Shown: one piece after another, positions 1-4,880 of the stretch | How positions within the stretch are numbered: the first letter of the stretch is position 1 | How the letters are laid out: each line of letters begins with the position of its first letter | DNA from: Planctomycetota bacterium | GTDB taxonomy: Bacteria > Planctomycetota > Brocadiia > SM23-32 | Assembly: GCA_030604585.1 (NCBI GenBank) | Contig: JAUVVP010000097.1 | Location: 1-7,022 of the forward strand | Direction of reading: 5' to 3' | DNA: 7,022 nucleotides | The notes under the pieces: generated by a model | Told to the model about the DNA's origin: nothing | What the model saw: the letters and a program-made list of their open reading frames with translations, nothing else | Databases searched by the model: none | Position numbers and translations under genes: made by a program

Positions 1-395
1 ACGTATCCCGTCGGCTTCTGCGGCGTCCAGGTCCCCAAGACCTCCCGAGCTGCCCGTATTCCGCCTAAAAAGGCCGCCTTACCGACCGAAGTACGGGGTG
101 AGGTCGTAACATATTGTTGGCGCCGCTCTTATGTCATGGCATCGCTCATGGCAGGGATTGCGGCCCAAGAACAGGCCAGAATCCCCCGAATCCTCCCGAA
201 CACACGCCCATACCTCGCCGCACACAGGGCGCGCGACGGACCAGGCCGATCCGCCATCCGCCCACCCGGTGAACCCAACGATCTGAGCTGCCTCGACACG
301 CATGGTTCACCCCCTGGTAGGCCAGTGCAGAGGGCCAACGGCCCGCCGAGCAATAGGGCATCTGACCGCGATGCAGGAAGGCGACCAGGTACTTC

Positions 396-422
396 GGAGC
401 GATAGGAGCAATAGGAGCGACT
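396..422. repeat. Short tandem repeat, three 9-nt units
   Basis: Three consecutive 9-nt units begin with GGAGC at 396, 405 and 414: GGAGCGATA, GGAGCAATA and GGAGCGACT. The second unit differs from the first at one base and the third at two. The array lies in the gene-free left part of the window, 28 bp before an AT-rich dyad. It is short enough to be a slippage product, and no function is implied. Confidence 0.6.
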
Positions 423-449
423 GGACGGCGGCCCGCGGAGGCGCTATCG

Positions 450-464
450 AACATAATATATGTT
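450..464. repeat. AT-rich inverted repeat, operator-like
   Basis: The arms AACATA (450-455) and TATGTT (459-464) are exact reverse complements around a 3-bp ATA spacer. The site is a strongly AT-rich island in GC-rich surroundings and carries -10-like hexamers on both strands (CATAAT on plus, TATATT on minus). No -35 partner is visible at normal spacing on either strand. It could be a protein-binding dyad or a weak promoter core, but no gene lies immediately on either side to assign it to. Confidence 0.4.
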
Positions 465-692
465 ATCGGACGTGACGCCGCTGCCCCTACCGGGGCGATC
501 TGGTCAAGCTCTGGTCTTCGACGCCCTCAGCAGATGGCACAGCGCCTTGCCGACGATCCCCCCTTTTCAGCATGCTGGCCGTTGTGAGGGCAGCGAACGG
601 GTGGCAGGTGATAGGCCGGGCTGCCGGCTGGCGCATTTGGGCCCGGGGCAGGTGGACGGAGGTGTAAGGAGCAGTCAGACCCCTTAGCCGAG

Positions 693-706
693 GCGGCCTG
701 CGCCGC
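693..706 (-). terminator. Weak hairpin just past the FHA gene
   Basis: On the minus strand, about 20 nt beyond the FHA stop codon, GCGGC and GCCGC pair around a GCAG loop. No U-run follows, so it is not a classical intrinsic terminator. A competing stem in the same place pairs 697-702 with 711-716. It may act as a 3' end-protecting structure or assist termination. It is the only candidate seen close to the end of this operon. Confidence 0.2.
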
Positions 707-726
707 TCTTCGCAGGGGAGCTGGGC

Positions 727-1089
727 CTAATCGGGTAGGTGCACTCCCCTGTCTATCTCGGCCAGGTCGGCGTCGTCCAGCTGCTCGTACTCGCGGAACT
801 CCAGGAGCGTCTTGCCGAGCCGGATGCGGTCGCGGTCGAAGAGCGGCTTGCCGCCCAGGATTCTCTGGTCGTTGACCCGCGTTCCGTGCGTGCTCCGCTC
901 GTCGGTGATAAGCCAGACGTCGTCGCGGCATTCCAGGCGCGCGTGCGAGGCGGAGGCGGTGGTATCGGCCAGGTGCAGGTTGCAGCTACGACTGCGGCCC
1001 AGCGTGTAGACCTGTCCCTGTTCCAGTTCCCAGCCCTTGCCCTTGTCCTCGCCGCGCAGGACCTTCAGGAAGACCTGTTGGTTCGCCAT
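727..1089 (-). CDS. FHA-domain protein, 120 aa
   Basis: This is a small single-domain forkhead-associated (FHA) protein. Such domains bind phosphothreonine peptides and usually act as adaptors in Ser/Thr-kinase signalling or secretion systems. The hallmarks appear in order: Gly-Arg at 31-32 after a beta strand ending YTL, an SxxH element at Ser46-His49 followed by ARL, and STHGT at 66-70 followed by Val-Asn at 72-73. Two consensus positions differ: Ala47 where Arg is usual after the Ser, and His68 where Asn is usual in STNGT. A short acidic tail follows residue 101. No signal peptide or membrane segment is seen. The start at 1089 has AAGGGG 5 nt upstream and removes a non-FHA extension overlapping the permease end. 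It lies 37 nt downstream of the permease and is probably co-transcribed. Its phosphoprotein partner is not in view. Confidence 0.9.
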   Translation of the reverse strand: MANQQVFLKVLRGEDKGKGWELEQGQVYTLGRSRSCNLHLADTTASASHARLECRDDVWLITDERSTHGTRVNDQRILGGKPLFDRDRIRLGKTLLEFREYEQLDDADLAEIDRGVHLPD

Positions 1090-1126
1090 AGCTGCCCCTT
1101 GACCCCTCTGTGTGTGCGGCCGACCG

Positions 1127-2494
1127 TCACCCGACGGGCGGCACGAAGACATACCTCAGGACCAGCGCGAGTGACATGAGGTGGAATGCCCAGTGCGCGT
1201 CCCGCCAGCGGCCTGTAACCAGCTTCAGGACGCTGTAGGCGATGAATCCGAAGGCGATGCCTTCCGTGATGCTGCCCGCCAGGGGCATGAGCACGACGGT
1301 CAGGAAGGCCGGCAGGAACTCGGTGGCATCATCCCACTTGAGTCGGGCCATGCTCTTCAGCATCATGGAGCCGACGACGATCAGCGCCGGCGCCAGCACC
1401 GGGTACTGGCTGATGGAGAACCCGTCGTCCGTGTACTTGTGACACGTTGCCACGATGGCGAGTATCGGATAGAGCAGGATCGAAAGCAGGAACATGGCCG
1501 CCGTGACCAGGTTCGCCAGCCCGGTCCGGGCGCCGGCCTGAACGCCGGCGGCGCTCTCGATATAGCTGGTGACCGTGCTGGTGCCCATCAGAGCCCCGAT
1601 GACGGTGCCGCAGGCATCGCTGAACAGCGCCCAGCGGGCCCGGGGCAGCCTGCCGGTCCCGTCCAACAGGCCCGCCCTTTCGCTCACGCCTATCAGCGTC
1701 CCGACCGTGTCGAAAACGTCAAGGAAGAGGAAGGTAACGATTACGGTGACGAACCCCTTCGCGCTGAAAAGCCCGGCGAAATCCAGCGCGAAGAGCGACC
1801 CCCGAGGGTCGAGGCTTGCGTAGCTTTTGATCTCCAGGTCGAGCAGGTCCGCCCCGCCGAGGGTGAACACGAGCCCGACGCCGGCAGTGCCCAGAATGCC
1901 CCAGAGGACCTCGCCGCGGACGCGCCCCGCCATCAGAACAAGGGTGAGTGCCAGCCCGAAGAGCGCCAGCAGCGTCTGGGGCGCCTGGATGTTCCCGAAC
2001 GTTATGCCGGTGGCGTGGGAGCCTACCACGATGCCGGCGTATTGCAGACCGATGAAGGTTATCAGGAGCCCGATGCCACCGGCGATGCCCCTCTTGAGGC
2101 TGTCCGGGATGAACTCCATCAGTTTGGCCCGGAAGCCTACGAAGGACAGCAGTACAAAGAGGCAGCCGCCGATGAAGACGGCCGTCAGGCCCTGCTGCCA
2201 CGAGAAACCGAGGCCCAGCACCACCCCGTAGGTAAAGTAGACGTTGTGGCCCATGGCGGGCGCCAGGGCTATCGGGTAGTTGGCCAGCAGACCCATCAGC
2301 ACGCAGGCGACGGCGCTGGCCACGCAGGTGGCGACGAAGGCTCCCGCAATGGGGATGCCCGCCTCGTGCATCATGGCCGGTTGGACGAAGATGATGTAAG
2401 AGAGGGCCATGAAGGTGGTGACGCCGCCGAGGACCTCCCCCCCTACCGTGCTGCCGCGCTCGCCGACCTTGAAGGTCCTGTCCACAAAGCCCAT
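1127..2494 (-). CDS. NCS2-family (AzgA/PbuG-like) nucleobase permease
   Basis: This is a 455-residue polytopic inner-membrane protein of the NCS2 AzgA branch, whose known members import adenine, guanine or hypoxanthine with protons. Family marks in order are: an N-terminal FKVGERGSTVGGEVLGGVTTF segment with ALSYIIFVQP (residues 8-39), the substrate-site loop NYPIALAPAMGHN (72-84), FLFLDVFDTVGTLIGVSERAGL (255-276) and TSTVTSYIESAAGVQAGARTGL (305-326), then hydrophobic segments to the C-terminus. The length is normal for the family. In the substrate loop, AMGHN replaces the more usual GMGLN, so the transported base is uncertain. The Met at 2494 is chosen because GGGAGGA lies 8 nt upstream, the family N-terminus begins there, and the longer open frame to 2704 is Arg-rich and spans the promoter. 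It is the first gene of an operon with the FHA protein and is divergent from dnaK. Confidence 0.93.
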   Translation of the reverse strand: MGFVDRTFKVGERGSTVGGEVLGGVTTFMALSYIIFVQPAMMHEAGIPIAGAFVATCVASAVACVLMGLLANYPIALAPAMGHNVYFTYGVVLGLGFSWQQGLTAVFIGGCLFVLLSFVGFRAKLMEFIPDSLKRGIAGGIGLLITFIGLQYAGIVVGSHATGITFGNIQAPQTLLALFGLALTLVLMAGRVRGEVLWGILGTAGVGLVFTLGGADLLDLEIKSYASLDPRGSLFALDFAGLFSAKGFVTVIVTFLFLDVFDTVGTLIGVSERAGLLDGTGRLPRARWALFSDACGTVIGALMGTSTVTSYIESAAGVQAGARTGLANLVTAAMFLLSILLYPILAIVATCHKYTDDGFSISQYPVLAPALIVVGSMMLKSMARLKWDDATEFLPAFLTVVLMPLAGSITEGIAFGFIAYSVLKLVTGRWRDAHWAFHLMSLALVLRYVFVPPVG

Positions 2495-2499
2495 GTTTG

Positions 2500-2548
2500 C
2501 GGTCCTCCCGCCGCGCCCAGGCACGTGCCGATTCTGTCTCGGGGACCG
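2500..2548 (-). promoter_or_regulatory. Permease leader hairpin covering its Shine-Dalgarno
   Basis: In the mRNA read from the minus strand, CGGUCC (2548 to 2543) is the exact complement of GGACCG (2505 to 2500). Two further G-C pairs (2542-2507, 2541-2508) follow across a bulged base at 2506. The 3' arm contains most of the GGGAGGA ribosome-binding site (2509 to 2503). The 32-nt loop carries the perfect palindrome GGCACGUGCC (2520-2529), centred within 1 bp of the stem. The whole structure fits in the roughly 70-nt leader expected from the promoter at 2573-2602. If formed, it would reduce translation initiation. It has no resemblance to the purine riboswitch core that I can find. Confidence 0.4.
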
Positions 2549-2572
2549 TCCGCCCCGGCCTTGGCCTCGCCG

Positions 2573-2602
2573 ATTATATGCACTGGAGAACGGTGAGGTC
2601 AA
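2573..2602 (-). promoter_or_regulatory. Sigma-70-type promoter for permease-FHA operon
   Basis: On the minus strand, TTGACC (2602 to 2597, 5 of 6 to TTGACA) and a perfect TATAAT (2578 to 2573) are separated by 18 nt. Transcription should begin near 2566, giving a leader of about 72 nt to the permease start at 2494. The -10 box abuts one arm of an 8-bp inverted repeat (2578-2585, partner 2681-2688), which leaves room for a regulator. This is the best promoter match in the window. Confidence 0.72.
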
Positions 2603-2616
2603 TAGGCGAGCGGGAC

Positions 2617-2676
2617 GCCTGCCGGGGCTGCCTCGATTGGCAGGCCGCGCCCTTCTGCGCCGCCCTGCCTGCCAAT
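2617..2676. repeat. Three GCCTGCC heptamers with a 10-bp inverted repeat
   Basis: ATTGGCAGGC (2636-2645) and GCCTGCCAAT (2667-2676) are perfect 10-bp inverted arms with a 21-bp spacer. The spacer contains a GCGC/GCGC pair (2647-2650, 2657-2660) that can extend the hairpin. A third heptamer, GCCTGCC at 2617-2623, is also an inverted partner of GGCAGGC at 2639-2645, with a 15-nt loop. The two hairpins are mutually exclusive. The cluster starts 15 bp upstream of the permease -35 box and lies about 200 bp before dnaK, which suits an operator for one or both operons. Confidence 0.6.
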
Positions 2677-2706
2677 ATGACAGTGCATGTGGCAGCGCCG
2701 CCACGC

Positions 2707-2721
2707 CAGAGGGGCCCTCTG
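2707..2721. repeat. Inverted repeat CAGAGGG-G-CCCTCTG
   Basis: Two perfect 7-bp arms flank a single G. Five bp further on is the perfect palindrome GCGGCCGC (2726-2733) followed by TTTTT (2734-2738). With a one-base spacer the dyad suits a dimeric DNA-binding protein better than an RNA hairpin. It lies about 160 bp upstream of the dnaK start. No known operator was recognised. Confidence 0.4.
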
Positions 2722-2796
2722 AGTCGCGGCCGCTTTTTCACCAGGCCGAAGTCCTTGCATAGGGCCACATTAGCATGGTGCCCTGTTTGGTGGTAT

Positions 2797-2811
2797 CGTA
2801 TTTGCCATACG
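2797..2811. promoter_or_regulatory. Candidate operator dyad upstream of dnaK
   Basis: The arms CGTAT (2797-2801) and ATACG (2807-2811) are perfect inverted repeats with a TTGCC spacer. The dyad is centred about 75 bp before the dnaK ATG, where a promoter or operator would be expected. Poor -10-like hexamers overlap it (TATCGT at 2794), without a matching -35. The arms are short, so chance is possible. Confidence 0.25.
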
Positions 2812-2878
2812 TCACGGGATTGTGGTGCGTCAACTCAGTTTCCCCGGCAGGACGAGGCGAGCAAGGAGGCCCTGACAG

Positions 2879-4786
2879 ATGGCCCGAGAGAGGATCATAG
2901 GGATTGACCTCGGCACGACGAACTCCGTGGTCGCCGTGATGGAGGGCGGCCAGCCGACCGTCGTGCACAATCAGGATGGCGCGCGCATTACGCCCTCGGT
3001 GGTGGCCTTCACCGAGGACGGCGAGCGTCTGGTAGGCGTTAAGGCGAAGCGCCAGGCGGTTACCAACCCGACGAACACCGTCTTCAGCATCAAGCGCTTC
3101 ATGGGGCGGCGCCACAACGAAGTGGCGTCCGAAGAGAAGATGGTCCCCTACCAGATCGTCGGCGGACCGGACGAACTGGTGAAGGTCGGCGCGGGGGGCA
3201 AGGAGTACACCCCGCCGGAGGTCTCGGCCATGATCCTTCAGGCGCTGAAGCAGGCGGCCGAGGATTACCTGGATGAGAAGATCGAGAGGGCCGTCATCAC
3301 CGTGCCGGCCTACTTCAACGACAGCCAGCGCCAGGCCACCAAGGACGCGGGCACCATCGCCGGACTGAAGGTCGAAAGGATCATCAACGAGCCGACCGCC
3401 GCTTCGCTGGCCTATGGGCTGGACAAGAAAGCGGATGAGCAGATAGCCGTCTTCGACTTCGGAGGCGGCACTTTTGACATCTCGATCCTGGAAGTGGGCG
3501 ATGGCGTCTTCGAGGTCAAGGCGACCAGCGGCAACACCCACCTGGGCGGCGACGACCTGGACAAGTACCTGATCGATTACATCGCCGACGAGTTTCAGAA
3601 GCAGCAGGGCATTGACCTGCGACAGGACGAGATGGCCCTTCAGCGGCTCAAGGAAGCCGCCGAAGCGGCCAAGTGCGACCTGTCCTCCTCCCCGCAGGCC
3701 GACATTAACCTGCCGTTCATTACCGCCGACAGCAGCGGGCCGAAACACTTGCACATGAGCATCAGCAGGGCGAAGTTCGAGGAGCTCTGCGAGCCCGTCT
3801 TCGAGAAGCCCGCAGGCCCATGCCGCCAGTGCCTGGAAGATGCAAAGATCAGGCCCGCAGAGATTGACGAGGTGATCCTGGTCGGCGGCTCCACCCGCAT
3901 ACCGAGGGTCCAGGAGATCGTCAAGGAGATCTTCGGCAGGGACCCTCACAAGGGGGTGAATCCCGACGAGGTCGTGGGCATCGGGGCGGCCATCCAGGGC
4001 GGGATCCTGGCGGGTGAGATCGAGGACGTCGTTCTCGTGGACGTCACTCCCCTCTCGCTGGGCATCGAGACCCTCGGCGGCGTGACGACCGTGCTCATCG
4101 AACGCAATACCTCGATACCCACCGGCAAGAAAGAGGTCTTCAGCACCGCCGCCGATGATCAGACCAGCGTCGAGATTCACGTCCTTCAGGGCGAGCGGCA
4201 GATGGCCACCGACAACCGCACCCTGGGCAAGTTCCAGCTCACGGGCATCCCCCCTGCCTCTCGCGGCATCCCGCAGGTCGAGGTCAGCTTCGACCTGGAC
4301 GCCGACGGCATCCTGAACGTGAAGGCCCAGGACCTCGGCACCGGCAAGGAACAGCACATCGAGATAAAGAGCGACTCCGGCCTGACCGAGGAACAGGTCG
4401 AGGCGATGCGCAAAGAGGCCGAGGAACACGCCGGCGAAGACCAGCAGCGCCGTGAGCTGGCCGAAACGCGCAACATAGCCGACCATCTCTCCTACACGAC
4501 TGAGAAAACGCTCAAAGAGCACGGCGACAAGCTGAGCGACGCCGAGCGGAAGGAGCTGGACGAGGCGCTGGAGGGATTGCGCAACGTCAAAGACAGCGAC
4601 GACAAGGATGAGATCAAGCAGAGGATAGAGGCCCTCCAAACGGCTTCCCATCGCCTGGCCGAGGTGATCTACCAGCAATCCAGGGCCCAGCAGGCGGGCG
4701 AGGCCGAGCCTGCCGAAGGGGCGCAAGCCGAGGAAGACGAGGCCGACGAGGAAGTCGTTGACGCCGATTTCGAGGTGAAAGAGTGA
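2879..4786 (+). CDS. dnaK: Molecular chaperone DnaK (Hsp70)
   Basis: This is a complete 635-residue Hsp70 chaperone. It binds exposed hydrophobic segments of unfolded proteins in cycles driven by ATP, with DnaJ and GrpE as usual partners. The nucleotide-binding domain shows [10 protein letters not shown] (7-16), catalytic-site Lys72 in [16 protein letters not shown] around Glu171, FDFGGGTFD (192-200) with Thr198, and VGGSTR (335-340). The interdomain linker is DVVLVDVTP (383-391). The beta substrate-binding domain and helical lid follow, ending in an acidic tail with EEVVDADFE. Four cysteines lie in the nucleotide-binding domain (266, 304, 315, 318), two as CRQC, and EKPAGP (309-314) has a proline where Thr or Ser is common. 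The start is set by AAGGAGG 9 nt upstream and the family N-terminus. It heads a likely dnaK-clpB unit, and grpE and dnaJ are not adjacent. Confidence 0.99.
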   Translation: MARERIIGIDLGTTNSVVAVMEGGQPTVVHNQDGARITPSVVAFTEDGERLVGVKAKRQAVTNPTNTVFSIKRFMGRRHNEVASEEKMVPYQIVGGPDELVKVGAGGKEYTPPEVSAMILQALKQAAEDYLDEKIERAVITVPAYFNDSQRQATKDAGTIAGLKVERIINEPTAASLAYGLDKKADEQIAVFDFGGGTFDISILEVGDGVFEVKATSGNTHLGGDDLDKYLIDYIADEFQKQQGIDLRQDEMALQRLKEAAEAAKCDLSSSPQADINLPFITADSSGPKHLHMSISRAKFEELCEPVFEKPAGPCRQCLEDAKIRPAEIDEVILVGGSTRIPRVQEIVKEIFGRDPHKGVNPDEVVGIGAAIQGGILAGEIEDVVLVDVTPLSLGIETLGGVTTVLIERNTSIPTGKKEVFSTAADDQTSVEIHVLQGERQMATDNRTLGKFQLTGIPPASRGIPQVEVSFDLDADGILNVKAQDLGTGKEQHIEIKSDSGLTEEQVEAMRKEAEEHAGEDQQRRELAETRNIADHLSYTTEKTLKEHGDKLSDAERKELDEALEGLRNVKDSDDKDEIKQRIEALQTASHRLAEVIYQQSRAQQAGEAEPAEGAQAEEDEADEEVVDADFEVKE

Positions 4787-4800
4787 CCGTCCCCACGCCT

Positions 4801-4856
4801 GCGGGTCACACCCCGGGCTGCGAAGTGCCTCCGCGGCTGCCGGGGCCAGTGACCGC
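4801..4856 (+). other. Long GC-rich hairpin between dnaK and clpB
   Basis: The transcript can fold into a stacked hairpin. GGTCAC (4804-4809) pairs with GTGACC (4849-4854), extended by GC/GC (4801-4802, 4855-4856) past a bulged G. Inside it, CCCCGG (4811-4816) pairs with CCGGGG (4840-4845), and GCTGCG (4817-4822) pairs with CGCGGC (4832-4837) including one G-U, leaving a 9-nt loop. No U-run follows, so it is not a standard terminator. It ends 24 nt before the clpB ATG. Another GTGACC at 4783-4788, overlapping the dnaK stop codon, can compete for 4804-4809. It could tune clpB relative to dnaK by RNA processing, pausing or stability. Confidence 0.5.
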
Positions 4857-4880
4857 ACAATCTCGGACGTGAGGCCGAAG

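Larger units (their letters stand above)
1..726. other. Region with no supportable gene
   Basis: I find no convincing coding sequence or RNA gene here on either strand. Plus frame 1 is open from the left edge to 405, and shorter frames exist on both strands, but their translations are rich in Arg, Pro and Gly, have no recognisable domain and overlap one another, as expected by chance in GC-rich DNA. No tRNA T-loop, SRP, tmRNA or RNase P signature was seen. What is present are short structures: a 9-nt tandem repeat (396-422), an AT-rich dyad (450-464), and small perfect hairpins with stems at 332-336/340-344, 483-487/492-496 and 615-619/624-628. The stretch is probably intergenic, and a diverged gene entering from the left cannot be excluded. 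Confidence 0.6.
2495..2878. other. Divergent intergenic region, permease/dnaK
   Basis: This 384-bp stretch has no gene. It holds the permease promoter and leader, then a cluster of exact dyads: 8-bp arms at 2578-2585/2681-2688, heptamers at 2617, 2639 and 2667, 5-bp arms at 2689-2693/2700-2704, a dyad at 2707-2721, GCGGCCGC plus five T at 2726-2738, and a dyad at 2797-2811. Next to dnaK is a strong AAGGAGG (2863-2869), 9 nt before its ATG. I could not identify a convincing dnaK promoter. No CIRCE (TTAGCACTC arms), HAIR (CTTGAGT arms) or sigma-32 (CTTGAA with CCCCAT) element is seen. Confidence 0.7.

Noticed and set aside
66..80. Minus-strand terminator AAGGCGGCCTTTTT
   Set aside because: Only a 4-bp stem with a 3-nt loop is possible, and no gene ends nearby; too weak to call.
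1..405. Plus-frame-1 open reading frame entering from the left edge
   Set aside because: It has no recognisable motif and an Arg/Pro-rich, low-hydrophobic composition, and overlaps equal-length frames on the other strand. A real partial gene cannot be excluded.
460..687. 75-codon plus-strand frame beginning at the AT-rich dyad
   Set aside because: No Shine-Dalgarno sequence precedes it, the start codon lies within the dyad, and the translation resembles no family.
1090..1152. 21-residue N-terminal extension of the FHA protein
   Set aside because: It overlaps the permease 3' end and precedes a Met with an AAGGGG site; the FHA fold starts after that Met.
2495..2572. Purine riboswitch in the permease leader
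   Set aside because: The leader lacks the conserved purine-riboswitch junction and paired loops and is too short for the usual aptamer plus expression platform.
1181..2596. 471-codon plus-strand open frame opposite the permease
   Set aside because: It is the antisense shadow; the translation is hydrophilic and repetitive, while the minus strand encodes clear NCS2 motifs.
2495..2704. 70-residue N-terminal extension of the permease
   Set aside because: It is Arg-rich without family similarity, crosses the TTGACC/TATAAT promoter, and a good Shine-Dalgarno precedes the Met at 2494.
4787..4880. Intrinsic terminator after dnaK
   Set aside because: The hairpin is strong but is not followed by a T-run, and clpB begins 24 nt later.
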